This document shows, piece after piece, positions 33,001-43,600 of a stretch of 64,000 nt of DNA. The stretch comes from Blastomussa wellsi (taxonomy: Eukaryota > Cnidaria > Anthozoa > Scleractinia > Plerogyridae). The stretch's first letter is position 1, and every line of letters begins with the position of its first letter. Location of the stretch: positions 24,280,463 through 24,344,462 of the forward strand of contig OX393568.1 in assembly GCA_947652115.1 (NCBI GenBank). Direction: 5' to 3'. The translations under genes were made by a program, and so were the position numbers. Below the pieces are notes generated by a model, which was not told the origin of the DNA, did not search any database, and saw only the letters and a program-made list of their open reading frames with translations.

Positions 33001-36000
33001 GGATGAGAGGAGCGAGCAAACCGAGGGGATCAAACACAGAACTGACAGTGGCTAGGATGCCTCTTCTTGTTAACGGTTGATCCTTCAGCTCGACTCTAAA
33101 CTGTAGAGTGTCAGACTCGATACACCACTGTACTCCCAGAGCACGCTCGATGGGGAGAGTGTCTCTAGTAATATCTAGGCTCTGGATATCCTTCGATCGA
33201 TCCTCGTGGGGTATGGCATCGATCACGGCCTTGTGGTTTGAAACAAATTTGTGAAGATTGAAGCCACCCTTTGCACATAGCTTCTTTGTATTCTTGACCA
33301 GGCTAATGGCTGCATCAGGTGTGGGCACTGACTTCAATCCGTCGTCAACATAGAAGTCGTTCTTCACAAAGTGGGCTGCTTCGCTTCCGCATTCATCTTC
33401 GAAGTCACTTGCTGTCTTCTTCAAAGCAAAGTTTGCGCAACCAGGCGATGAAGTCGCACCAAACAGATGGACAGTCATTCTATATTCAATTGGATTGCTT
33501 CCAATGTCGCCATTTTCCCACCAAAGGAAACGGAGAAAATTTCGGTACTCGGGGTTGACATGTACCTGGTGGAACATGCCCTCGATATCGCAGGTGACAG
33601 CCACTGGTTCCTCTCTGAATCTGCACAGCACACCGACGAGATTGTTTGTCAGGTCTGGTCCCTGTAGAAGGTGGCGGTTCAGCGACTCTCCGGCATACTC
33701 TACGCTGCAGTCGAATACCACTCGAATTTTGTCGGGCTTCTTGGGGTGGTACACCCCGTGGTGAGGGATGTACCACACTCGACCATTGTTGAGGGAGATT
33801 TCGTCAGCGGGTACTCGTTCAGCATAGCCACGCTCAATGATTTCAGTCATGAATGTAAGGTAGTCCTTTTGGTAACGGCTATCGTGTTGAAGTCTCCTTT
33901 TCAGTTTACTGAGCCGATTGAGTGCAACTTCTTTGTTGTTAGGCAACTTTGTCAGATCTCGCTTTAATGGCAGGGGCAGCTCATAATGACCGTCCTTTCT
34001 TTGGTGCACTCCGTCTGTCATCTTTTTCATGAAGTTTCTATCTTCGAAGGAAAGTGATCTTTCTTCGGTCCTTGCTTCAGTGAAGTCTTGCTCAAACATC
34101 TTGTTAATCTGAAGTGGAGTAAGGATCTCCTTTGTGTGTGTCTTGAGAGCAAAGTGGCAAATCTTCCTTGGGCTGTACTGAACTTCATGGGCAATAATCT
34201 TGTTGACTCCGGCACAGTCGTCTTCGTCTTCATCCTCACGATCACCAGGTCTTACAATTCCAATAACGCCCCATCCCAAGGCTGTACGTTTAGCGTAAGG
34301 GTCGTTATCGCTCCCTGGAATGATTTCTCTTGGCTTAATTCCTGAGGAGCAGTTGATGCCGAGAAGGAGGCCAACGTCTAGGTCATCTCTGTAGGGCATG
34401 AGGCAATCAGCTATCCCTTTAAGGTGTGGCCACTTACGAGCAGTTTCTGGTCTGGGTATCTGGCTGCGTCGTGCTGGAATAATGCTTCTGGTGTAGGTAC
34501 GAGGCAGAGGGATGTCCATTTCTTCCTTCACGCCACGGACAACAAGGCCAGTAATTTTCTTGCTAGTGATGTTTTCTTCAGCTAGGACTGTTGAAAGCCT
34601 GAGACCAATTTCTGGACCATCGACTCCGAGTTTCTCTAATGTTCCTTCTTTAATAAAGCAAGCGTCGGACTGATCATCAAGTAAGGCATACACCATTACT
34701 TTCTTGTTAGGAGAATCTTGATGGTGAAGCCACACTGGTACAATGAGGGAATGCGAGATGCTTTCTGCGTGGCCCTTCATGTGACAGACTTCGATGCGAT
34801 TGGTTATCGGGCATTGACTGTTTGGGAGTCTGGTTTCTTGTCTTCCACCTGGCACATTGCGGGCGTCGTCATGGAGGGAGGTTGGGTGTCTGCTGTTGCA
34901 GACTCTGCACAGTTTTCTCCCACGGCATTCCTTCTGTACGTGCCCCCACTTAAGGCACCCCCAGCACAGAGCTCTGGATTGGACAAACTGCCGTCTTTCA
35001 GGGAGAGAAAGACTAGCAAACCTTGGGCAATTGTCTAGTTCGTGATCCAACTTACATAGGAGGCACATGTTTCTCTTTGGGTAACCCTTTTCCTTGTGTT
35101 CGTCTTCCTGAACCTTTGTCGCAAAGGTTCCTGCTTCTGGAAATCTCCTGGATTTGCTACGATCTTCCTTGTCGTCTCCTTTCAGTGCGTTCAACGAAGT
35201 GACAGGGTTGCAGGATATTCTTGCCTCCTTCTTCACGAACTTGCAAAACTCTGCAAAGGGAGGGTATGCTGGCTTGCTTCGTTTCTTTGCTGATAAAGGA
35301 GCTTGATCAGTTGACTCTTCTTCGGATATCCACTCATCCACTATTCTGCTCCATCTGGTAGTGAGGTGGTACGGGAGCTTCTTTAGCATCTTCTGATTCT
35401 CATCAGGATCATCGAGAACACGTAGATAGTGGATAGTGTTCATTGCAGTATTGCAGTGTTCTAAGAAGTCAGAGAATCTTCTTAAGCCTTGGCCATAATT
35501 CGGCAAAATTCTGGGCCAATTGTTAATCTTCTTGCGAAATGCATCTGCTACCATGAACTGATTTCCAAATCGGTCGGTCAAGATTTTCTTAGCTCTCTGA
35601 TAGGCTTCTGTACTTCCTAACGACAACAGACCACTAACTGCCTCCTTCGCTTCGCCTGCGGTGTATCGACCGAGGTAGTAGAGCCGCTCTGAAGAATCTT
35701 TCGTTTTCCTTTCAATGAAAGTCTCGAAGGATTTCACCCAAGTGGGATATTGGAGGGGATTTCCTCTGAACACCTCGGGCTCTGGTCGGGGAAGGCTCTC
35801 TCTGTCTTGTCTTTGTGCCAAGAGTTCTGCTAGTTTTTCCATGAGCTCCTCGCCCGAAGAGTGGTTAGAGCTAGTACTGCTTGAGGCAGATGAGTTAAGA
35901 CCCGTGTCAGGGCTGGGCCTTCGTGCAGGCTGATACTGCGAAAGGTGAGGTATGTGCGCAGCGAAAGGCGATTTACGAGGGTTCAGATCCTGATTCACAT

Positions 36001-38281
36001 TTGCGGCTCCATTGCTCAAAGTAGGGACAGAGGGTTTCCGTTCGACGTTTTGAGGTACAGTTACAGGAGGTGCTCCATCGTTCGGGGTAGGGGAGGATGA
36101 TTCTGCATCTAGGATGGAGTCCATTTGAGAGAGGAGGTATCTTTCTAGTTGCTCCTCAGAGCACTCGTCTGTCGGCAATGACTGATCCTCCTTTACCGAA
36201 CCAAAATTCTCTTCTTCAATTCTTTTTACTGCTTTTATTTCGGCGTTTGTAGCTGCTAATTCTTTCATCATCTTGATCCTTTTTATTTCGTCCTCATGCT
36301 TCCTAAGTTTTTCGGCTGTTTGGCTTTCTACATCGAGGAATCTTAACTCTGTTCCCAGTCGGGCGACCTTAGCAGCCATTTCGGCCTTTTTCTGGAGTGA
36401 AGACTTAGACATTGCCGAAGACCGTTTCGAGCTTCTAGAATCACGAGACTTCTTGCTTGATGAGCGGGTAGATCGGCAGTCATCGTTTGGGGTCTCAACT
36501 TGCGATTGGAGTGCGCGGATTGTCCTTTCGAGCAGCAAAGAAACTTCGCGGTTTCGATGATTCAAGCTGTCGTAGCGCTTGTTCTGTTCGACTCTCTCTT
36601 CTTCGGTTGTCAAGGTATCGTATAGCGCCTCGTGCGCGCTTACAAAGTCGTCGATTCGGGCTGTTAATTTTCCTCTTTCTTCTTGGAGGATAGATATTTC
36701 CGTTCTTTCGGCTAGAAGAGACTCGATGTGGTTTATCTGACCCGTGCACGCTCTGTGTGCGGATTCAAAATCTCGTTCTCGTAATTCACGGCGATATTCC
36801 CTCATCTTTTCGGTTGGCATCCTGTGGCGACTGCTGCTACGAACGTCCTCGTGCGAGCCGCTCGGTTCGGGTGGAATTAACTCTTTGTCTTCGCCAGTTT
36901 CGTCGTTTCCGTCCCGATTTAAAGTGTTTTTATCCATGTCTTGATCGCCCAACGTAAGCAAACGGCAGAGTTTTTACTGTAACGGCGACAGGTTTATAAA
37001 CTGAGTCGGATTTCGGAGAATTATGCAACACCACGAGTATAACATATCATGCCATGGCGATCTTTAATTCGGTATGATCCAACACGTAAAAACTGAAATA
37101 AGGATACAATACTATAACTAACTAAACTTAATACGAGCTTAACTAATCCGACGTACAATTGAATGGAAATCACTGAGCTGAATAATAAGAAACAATACAA
37201 TAACAAAAGAATCGATCATTCGTGAAATCACTACACAACGAGCACTTAAAGACACTTAAAACGAACAGAAAACTATAGATACAATCTAAAAGCATTCACA
37301 AGTTCATGTGCATACCTCTATCCCGATCTTGGGGCGGACAACTGATGCGAAAGGTACGAAAAACACGGGAAACTATACGTAAACTTGGGTGCTATCGAGA
37401 AAGGTTGAGCACCATCGAAATCTGACCACGAGGTTTGTACCTTTGCGCGCTACTGCGCATGACTCGTGACGTAAAAGAGGAGTAACGCAATCGTCACGCT
37501 ATAGAAATGTCACAGTTATTATTTAGAAAATATAAGCCTTATTTACAAGTAGTCAAGTCACTGGGATCATAGATTTTAAATTAATTTTATATATAATAAT
37601 CATAGAATAACATGCCTTTCTTAGTCAGGAAAAATAACATTATCACAGGTAATTAAGTAAACACATTGTATTAATCAATAATTATTATAGTTACAATATA
37701 ATTTTATTATATACCGGATAATTATTTTATTTTGGGTGGCAATCATTTTCACCTATTGTTCTGTATGACTTTCCAGAAGAAACAGCCATTCGTGAAATAT
37801 GGGAAGAGACTGGCATCAGAGCAGGTAATTGTGTTGGTTGTTGCATGGCTGTGCACATAAACAGATTAATCCCTTTCCATGCTTTTGAATCCATCCGGTC
37901 ACATTTTGCCCATTGCTTTAATTCTTTATTCTTTTTCACTTCTGCTTATTTACAGAATTCAAATCAATCTTGCTGTTCAGACAACAACACCAAATGAGGA
38001 ATGCATTTGACAAGTCCGACATCTATGTTGTGTGTAGAATGGAACCATTGAGCTATGGGATAGTCCCCTGTAAAGATGAAATTGCCAAGTGCGAATGGAT
38101 GAAGTTATCAACTCTCATTACCCACACAGACACTACTCCACTGACAAAGCTTGCCGCCAGGTTAGCGTCACATGGACTGAAAAATGGATTTGAAAGTGTT
38201 GATATTGCGGGAAAAAGAGTACAATCCTGGATAAACCCTAACCAGACATTCTCTCTGTTTCACCGATATTTGCCAAGTTAA
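27053..38281 (+). CDS. NUDT6: NUDT6-type Nudix hydrolase, complete, 6 exons
   Basis: Exons 27053-27239, 28509-28712, 29165-29220, 29523-29598, 37777-37824 and 37956-38281 join with consistent phases into 298 codons (human NUDT6 is 316). The N-terminus (MMRTCRRFINKTGSLLHF) is basic and hydroxylated like a mitochondrial presequence. A NUDT6-specific domain follows (ILHWRKERRRSAW, YHHAVGKYAMLLKWLP, THQVGVSG), then WKFPGGLS and a perfect Nudix box spanning residues 166-188 (G-x5-E-x7-REIWEETGI), which binds the metal ions for cleaving nucleoside-diphosphate derivatives. The fit to human NUDT6 (HQVGVAG, VVQD, WKFPGGLS, KSD, CEWM) is from memory but strong. Intron 4 splits the Nudix box after its sixth-to-last block and holds the BEL/Pao element, antisense to the gene. 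All splice sites look intact, so correct splicing across 8.2 kb is expected but unproven. There are two consecutive start codons at 27053 and 27056. Confidence 0.95.
27776..27857 (+). mobile_element. tRNA-like sequence (SINE head or tRNA pseudogene)
   Basis: GGTAGTGTAGTGGTTAGTAGG is a strong A-box, with GGGATCGATTCCACC as a B-box about 40 bp later. The stems pair poorly. Located in NUDT6 intron 1. Confidence 0.55.
29305..29499. mobile_element. MITE-like element, copy 2 (TTAAAGG...CCTAGTCAG termini)
   Basis: The left end TTAAAGGGCCCTAGTCAG is mirrored at the right by TTGACTAGGCTCCTTTAA, about 18 bp of imperfect inverted repeat with TTAA at both extremities. The interior matches the 2873-3077 copy. 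Located in NUDT6 intron 3. Confidence 0.75.
29804..29879 (+). tRNA. tRNA-Thr(AGT)-like relic or SINE head
   Basis: A good D-arm (TAGCTCAGTGGTTAGAGCA) and T-arm (GGGTTCAAATCCC) flank a loop CTAGTGT that would place AGT as anticodon. The anticodon stem has mismatches in its inner pairs and the acceptor stem pairs in only about four positions. I regard it as a pseudogene or SINE head in NUDT6 intron 4. Confidence 0.4.
29918..30454 (-). repeat. BEL/Pao LTR, 3' copy
   Basis: 537 bp. On the element's own strand it is the downstream LTR. Preceded on the right by the purine-rich stretch that would prime plus-strand synthesis. Confidence 0.95.
30629..36937 (-). CDS. BEL/Pao Gag-Pol polyprotein, intact
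   Basis: The frame is open through 30629; the first ATG is at 36937 (a TTG lies 8 codons upstream), giving about 2,100 residues. Approximate order: a charged, coiled-coil Gag N-terminus (50-260); the retrotransposon Gag domain of the DUF1759 type (395-545, FRGNPLQYPTWVKSF); zinc knuckles near 633-645 and CWGCLKWGHVQKEC at 666-679; an aspartic protease with LLDDQSDACF (active Asp in 762-763); reverse transcriptase 1050-1240 with TCDIEGMF and the YVDD motif at 1204-1207; RNase H with FSDASKD, PRLEL and FWTDSK; integrase with an HHCC finger (about 1725-1766), catalytic D1798, D1860, E1913; and a C-terminal DUF5641-like module. The element copies itself through RNA and integrates the DNA. DDQS and this domain order are characteristic of BEL/Pao. 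No stop or frameshift is seen. Confidence 0.96.
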   Translation of the reverse strand: MDKNTLNRDGNDETGEDKELIPPEPSGSHEDVRSSSRHRMPTEKMREYRRELRERDFESAHRACTGQINHIESLLAERTEISILQEERGKLTARIDDFVSAHEALYDTLTTEEERVEQNKRYDSLNHRNREVSLLLERTIRALQSQVETPNDDCRSTRSSSKKSRDSRSSKRSSAMSKSSLQKKAEMAAKVARLGTELRFLDVESQTAEKLRKHEDEIKRIKMMKELAATNAEIKAVKRIEEENFGSVKEDQSLPTDECSEEQLERYLLSQMDSILDAESSSPTPNDGAPPVTVPQNVERKPSVPTLSNGAANVNQDLNPRKSPFAAHIPHLSQYQPARRPSPDTGLNSSASSSTSSNHSSGEELMEKLAELLAQRQDRESLPRPEPEVFRGNPLQYPTWVKSFETFIERKTKDSSERLYYLGRYTAGEAKEAVSGLLSLGSTEAYQRAKKILTDRFGNQFMVADAFRKKINNWPRILPNYGQGLRRFSDFLEHCNTAMNTIHYLRVLDDPDENQKMLKKLPYHLTTRWSRIVDEWISEEESTDQAPLSAKKRSKPAYPPFAEFCKFVKKEARISCNPVTSLNALKGDDKEDRSKSRRFPEAGTFATKVQEDEHKEKGYPKRNMCLLCKLDHELDNCPRFASLSLPERRQFVQSRALCWGCLKWGHVQKECRGRKLCRVCNSRHPTSLHDDARNVPGGRQETRLPNSQCPITNRIEVCHMKGHAESISHSLIVPVWLHHQDSPNKKVMVYALLDDQSDACFIKEGTLEKLGVDGPEIGLRLSTVLAEENITSKKITGLVVRGVKEEMDIPLPRTYTRSIIPARRSQIPRPETARKWPHLKGIADCLMPYRDDLDVGLLLGINCSSGIKPREIIPGSDNDPYAKRTALGWGVIGIVRPGDREDEDEDDCAGVNKIIAHEVQYSPRKICHFALKTHTKEILTPLQINKMFEQDFTEARTEERSLSFEDRNFMKKMTDGVHQRKDGHYELPLPLKRDLTKLPNNKEVALNRLSKLKRRLQHDSRYQKDYLTFMTEIIERGYAERVPADEISLNNGRVWYIPHHGVYHPKKPDKIRVVFDCSVEYAGESLNRHLLQGPDLTNNLVGVLCRFREEPVAVTCDIEGMFHQVHVNPEYRNFLRFLWWENGDIGSNPIEYRMTVHLFGATSSPGCANFALKKTASDFEDECGSEAAHFVKNDFYVDDGLKSVPTPDAAISLVKNTKKLCAKGGFNLHKFVSNHKAVIDAIPHEDRSKDIQSLDITRDTLPIERALGVQWCIESDTLQFRVELKDQPLTRRGILATVSSVFDPLGLLAPLILVGKGILQELCRDGADWDDQVPEPLRSRWEKWRTDLSQLSNLKIPRCYKPEGFGEIKSVELHHFSDASKDAYGQCSYLRLINQSDQIHCSLVMAKSRVAPLKTVTIPRLELTAALISVKTSAILQRELEYREVKEVFWTDSKVVIGYISNDARRFHVFVANRVQQIRDRTLPNQWRYVETDLNPADDASRGLNARDLIENSRWWKGPDFLWKPLDDQGLNNTVDISPDDPEVKRIATMTTQIQERANLVERLQRFSSWHVAKRAVAICFRWKKKETQTSQEEASTQAPEQISNARSEQSESHYVPVNAQELQAAETKIIKFVQGEEFPEEISLLRPANARQGPQDCHSSRVVKKNSPLYKLDPFLDEDGILRVGGRLKHADLTPEAKHPAIVPKKGHVTDLIISHYHNSVEHQGRGMTLNRIRSSGLWIIGGSSAVSHHIAKCVYCQKLRGTVQEQKMADLPEDRVQPAPPFSYCAVDYFGPWYVKERRRELKRYGVLFTCMASRAVHIEVANSLTADSFISAYRRFVARRGPVSQIRSDQGTNFVGAKNELQQALAELDQDKIRQELLKRNCDYVMYKMNVPHASHMGGVWERQIRTARNAIEAILLRHGSQLDDESLHTFMTEAEAIVNCRPLAVNDLNSPDCLDPLTPNHLLTMKSNVVLPPPGSFQRVDLYSKKRWRRVQYLVNEFWVKWKADFLQSLQTRQKWARTRRNMKEDDVVIIKDEDQSRNQWRLARVVQAYPSDDGLVRKVKLLVADSSLDKHGKRSKPPAYLDRPVQKLVLLVPCDDT
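36978..37514 (-). repeat. BEL/Pao LTR, 5' copy
   Basis: 537 bp, identical to 29918-30454, offset exactly 7,060. On the element's strand it is the upstream LTR and should carry the promoter; I see no motif I would call a TATA box with confidence. Confidence 0.95.
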
Positions 38282-40642
38282 AAATGAGTTTTAGTTTATC
38301 CAGTCTATTAGTGTGTGTACTCATCTGGCTCTGTATATGCATTGCAGGCCTATAATGCAAGACACTGATGGTAATTTAAAAATTTTTATTCGTAACAATG
38401 GGTGGTGGATTTAGGAGTCCAAGGGGGCTGTTACCTCTCTTTATCATTAGACCGTCAATCTCTCGGATAGTGCTGTGGGATTGGGGCAAGGTTTCCTGTT
38501 TGCTAATTTTGTTTGATGCCCCTTTCTGAATTCTGGATCTACCCCTGGGTCAATAACATAGATTTCAGTGCAAATTATTTTTATTAATGTATTTATTTAA
38601 TTACAGTACTTGAAGGTATTTTTAAGTTGTATTTTCACAGACAGAAATGTGAACCTGAATGAAAGTGAGAGAAAAATTTACACTTGTCTATTTTCATAAT
38701 AAGAGTCAACAATGCCAAAAGGATTTTATTTACAATTCAATAAGAGTTGGACAAAATATGTATCAAAAGTACAGCTAAAAAAGTTCATGTGTTAGTAATT
38801 TTGTTAGACTGAGATATTCTTTACAAAAAAAATGCTTCAAAATTGTGATTCAGGGCAATCTCGTCCCCTGAGGCTGCGATCCTTTCAGTCTGCACTAAAA
38901 ATTGATACCTCTGGGCTACACTTAAAGCCCACCAGAAAGATGGCCAAATGTGATTGGCTGTTGATTCCCTGCTCAATCAACTCCTGTTCTGGTGTTTATA
39001 TTGTTTAGAGCCATTACATTTCCCGGCCACTGGTCAAGGGGGGTGCAGACTCTGGGAATGAGACTGGATTCAGTGATTCAGTGCACATTCAAGGACATGG
39101 AGTTTAAAGTACAAACAATCTGCAGATCATGTACATTTTACTGACGCAATCTAGTACAAACTGTCACAAATGATAAAATAATATAATTATAATTTTTGTT
39201 AAATACAACCGTGTGATTGTAAGGAAGTTGTTTTGAATTCATTTCTAATCAACAGTGAAAATCCTCTCCATTAAATAATATTAATAAACTAACTCCTTGC
39301 CAAATACAGTTCATTGTGTGTACTTTTCAAAGCAAGCAAACAATGCAAACATTATAGCCTTGTACATTTTTAAAATTCTCTTACAAAATACAGCAATAAA
39401 ATAATTATTAATAATGTTTGTATAATACTATAACTGCATGAAATAAATTAATAAATCAAATAATCCAAAGCAAGTGAAAATGTTTTACTCTTTCTTTCTT
39501 TAAGGTCGGCACACACTGTGACAAATCACTGTGACAGGTTGCTGCAACAAATCGCCTCGTGTGACATATGAAAATCTTTGTCGCTGCGATCTGTCACACA
39601 AATTCAAACCAGTTTGAATTCGTGTGACACATCGCAGCGACAAAATAAGCGCAAGCAGCCTTGTCGCAGCGTGTGTACGGCTTCTGCGACAAAATTTAAA
39701 TCAACCAATGAGTAAGCGTCAATTTTTTTTCTAGTTCACATTTCCCCTCTTCAAAATTCGCTTCTGTACACCAAACAAGCGACTTGTCACTGCAGCAGTA
39801 CAGATGAAGTGACTTGTCGCGGCAACGTGTCACAGTGATTTGTCGCATAGTGTGTGTCCTGACCTTTAGGCAACCATATCTTTCTATTTTCCATGACTAA
39901 TGAATGCAGTCCACCATGCCCAGACGATCATTAAAAGACATTAAAATTATATTCCCTTAGGCCTGGTTCAAACACCACTCCATGCATTATTACTGAACCT
40001 GCAGTTGAACTTGGGGGTAACAACAATAATGCATCAGTTATTTTTTAATAATTATTAACTTAAAAATAACTGATGCATTTATGGGCAGTAAACAAGAAGA
40101 ATGCCACTTGAAAGTCAGATTATGCACTTTAAGCTTCTGGCAAGCCTAACATAATTCGCAATATCTTAATTTCTGAACCAAAACTTCTTTCTTGTTTAAT
40201 TCATCAGTTATCAGTTCAATAGACAGATTTGGCTAACATGTTAATCCTTGTTGCTACCCAAAATCAGACCATGTGATTAATTTGGGAGGTTAAAATTTGC
40301 GTAACTTGTTGCATGCAGCTGAATGCATGGGAGTTAAATGAGTCATCGCATGATCTGAACTACCTCCTGCAACATTGTACCTGCCTGCTTGACATTAGCA
40401 GAAAACAGACATTGTTTAATTCAAATCTTGTTGGATGCAACATGGGCTCTTAATATAGCCAACTCCATCTTTATTACAGCCTCGTCATATGCAAAATAAT
40501 TTTGATCAGTCAGTTAGGCCAATCTCATTAATAATAATTATTGGTCATCTTGTTCACACAATGTATTTTAGTGCAGATTTTTTGTGGCGATGGAGTAACA
40601 CAATAATTAATATTATGGAAAAAAGGTTAACGCGAGATATCA
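38282..40642. other. Intergenic region after NUDT6
   Basis: Convergent intergenic space between NUDT6 and the 40643-45518 gene. It contains one clear MITE (39503-39865) and otherwise AT-rich sequence without a supported gene. Confidence 0.5.
39503..39865. mobile_element. MITE with TTA target-site duplication
   Basis: Ends AGGTCGGCACACACTGTG... and ...CACAGTGATTTGTCGCATAG...GACCT are mirror images over about 35 bp. The flanks show a TTA on both sides (39500-39502 and 39866-39868). A 3-bp TWA duplication is typical of PIF/Harbinger elements. The interior has more internal inverted blocks (TTTGTCGCTGCGATCTGTC / GACACATCGCAGCGACAAA) and no ORF. Confidence 0.85.
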
Positions 40643-43600
40643 TCAAGATTGCAGCCAAGTAGGATGTGCTTTGAAATGAGACTTTTTTGGAAAGTGGTTC
40701 TTCACATTCAGGTGCATTCCTCTTTGTAACGTTTGGTGTACTTTGTACTTTCCTAAGATGTATCTGTCTGGATGCTGTTGGCCTGTATAGCGTGGATCTA
40801 TCGTGCCATCACGAATTGGATCTGATGCCAGGGTTCTGATTAATCTCATCACAGCTTGTTGCTCTGGAAAAATGGAGAACCACGTTTATCAATCAGAGGT
40901 TTAGTCCCATGATTAAAGAAAAAATATGTTTGACCAAGCAAAGAGATAAAACAGAATCAAAGCAGAACGTCACTCAGTCTAAAATCAATTAATTTTGAGG
41001 TCTCCATAAAACAGGAACCTGCAAGGGTTCTGTTGGAGTCTGCTTAATAATAGTATTAGTTACTATAATATTGTTTCAGATCCAGCAGAAAGTCTTCTCA
41101 CAACATGAAGCAGAGAAAACCATTTCATCAGAAGGTGAATTACTTTTGCACGCTTCGTAACTGACAGCCAGTATAAGCAGCTGTTAGGTGCGAGAAGTGT
41201 GCTCATCATTTGTAAGAAAAAATGCAACATCTAATCAGTCAACACTGTAGTGATCTGATAAGTAGTACATAATATTATCAGAGTGTTAACTAGTAAAAAT
41301 GTATCAGTACCTTCGTTTCCAGCTTTCTTCAGCCATCGATTCACAGCTGGCACAACATCAGGCCTGAATGTGGAACTTACAGTCTATTGACAAGTAAAGA
41401 AGAGAAAAGTCATCCAAAAATTTAAATTAAAGTTCTTTACCTTATAACCTTAAATTCAATCAAATCAAATTAAATCAGTCACCTCTTCAATATGTGCTGT
41501 GTCATGTGCTGCATTCAACATGTTTGTGACTGTCTTCCTGTCTGCAAAGGGAAAGAAATAAAATTAGTATTTACTATTAGTTTTACTTTAAAGTGCACCT
41601 AACACCAAAATATTTTTTTCGCTAAAATACACCTTTGTACCAGTTTGAAATGCATTCCATCTTTCGTTTCTCCTTTTCATCAAATTCTGGCTATTTATAG
41701 CATTTAAAAGTTTCTAAAAACTGTTCATCATTTGTTCCACGACTGATTCAGAAGGGGCGTGGGTCTATTCTTGATTTGACGTCACAAACTGATTTGCATG
41801 TATGTTTACAAAGATTTGATGCGATGCAAATCAATTTGTGACGTCAAATCAAGAATAGACCCACTCCCCTTCTGACTCGGTCGTGGAACAAATGATGAAC
41901 AGTTTTCCTAGTTCTATCAATAGCCAAAATTTGGTGAAAAGGAGAAACAAAAGGTGAAATGCGTTTTGAACTGGTACAAGGGTGTATTTTAGCGAAAAAA
42001 ATATTTTGGTGTTTGATGCACTTTAACAGTAAAATTAATATCATTGACAGAAAACCCTTGACTAATATTAAAATAAAAGGTTCAGTTACTTATATCAGTT
42101 CACCTAAAATCACCCAAGATAAAATAAATAACCAATGAAATATGATTACAGTCTTTCTCGTAAAACCGTGAACACCAGAAAAAATTTCTGGAATGCTTGT
42201 TGTGTAGTGACCAATCGCAGCAAAGTTCAGGACGCGTGAACAAGCCTCAAAACCACAAACTAATGACCGTTGCTGTTTGCGGTTTAGTTTTCTCACACCT
42301 GATTGGCTTTTCTTTGTAACACAATAACATTCCATAAACATTTCTGGTGTTCACGGTTTTATGGGAAAGACTGTAACTACATGTACATCAGATTCTGTCA
42401 GTTTTTCTTTAATGGCATTATTAATTTAGCAGATCCATGACAAGGCTGCAAATAATAGGTGGAAACTGGAGAGCACTAGCTGACCAAAATTTGCTATTGT
42501 CTGATGAATTCTCAGCAGTGGTCAGGCAGATTGTCCAGAGAATTTGTTGCTCCTTCCAATTAATACAAACACCAGTTTTTAGCATTGTCAATGCATTATC
42601 GGGTTGTACTTTAATCAGGGTTTGTACCTCTTTTCACAGAAAAATTTCCAGGACTTTTCCAGGACTTGTATCGAATTTTCCAGGACTCCAAAATTCACAT
42701 TAAACCCTTTTCTTCCAAGATCCCAGTATAAATTCTCCCAACTGTAAGCCTCACATTTCTTATAAAGTTAGTTCAGAAATGTTCATTTCTTGCTTTAACA
42801 GCTTTCCATAAAAAAATTCAAGGACTTTCCAGGACCCTTACAAACCCTGTATAATAATAATATTATTATTATGACGTCTAACCTCACTCTTACTGTTTTG
42901 TCTGACTTAGTCAGACACATGTCCTTTCATGGGAAAACGTATATTTGCAGCCCTGCATGACCTGCCAGTGAGACTGATTTGGTTCTAATGATTCTTTGTA
43001 CATTCAATGTACCTTTCACAGTAGCATTTTTCACCCAAGCTTGTGCTGCTGGTATTGCTTTTGGATTCATGACAGCCTTCAAAACCTAGGAGGGAAAAAT
43101 AACAATTTTCCTGTTACCTGAGCTGTACAACTGTTTGCTATTAATTTCCTGTATGTAGCTACCAGTAATGGATCAAAAGCTGTACCTTCCCGCGCATTTT
43201 CATACTTTAGTTTGTATTTCTTGATTTCTTGGAAAGCATGTTAATGTCAGTGTTTAGCCTTCTCATGTGACTAATTGACCACTTAGCTTATTTGTTTGTT
43301 TATTTATTTATTTATTTGTTACAATCTATGGTCAAAAGGCCAAAAGATAATCTGCGAAGGAGTTCAAACCCCATATAGAAACAGCTGATCACCTATGAAC
43401 TAATATATTAAATACACTACAAATAATAAATTCAAGGATACATTAAAATATGGAAAAGGAAAAATAGTTACTAATAAATTTCTCAACTCTAGACTTAAAA
43501 ATGTTTACATTATCAGAGCAACGAGGTACAACTAGTCTTACTTCATCGGTGCCTCTTTTTTCCATATCTTTCATTTCACACAATGTGTAATACATTGTTT

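Larger units (their letters stand above)
29918..37514 (-). mobile_element. Full-length BEL/Pao LTR retrotransposon
   Basis: The element is 7,597 bp, oriented on the minus strand. The two 537-bp LTRs are identical by line-by-line comparison and run TGT...ACA. It is flanked by a 5-bp target-site duplication, GTTAT, at 29913-29917 and 37515-37519. One uninterrupted polyprotein frame fills the interior. A short purine run (AGAGGAG) precedes the 3' LTR on the minus strand. No TGG-type primer-binding site is obvious right after the 5' LTR. Identical LTRs and an open frame imply a very recent insertion. It sits inside NUDT6 intron 4, antisense to the host gene. Confidence 0.97.

Noticed and set aside
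30831..36957. Numerous plus-strand ORFs across 30.5-37 kb
   Set aside because: They are antisense shadows of the BEL/Pao polyprotein.
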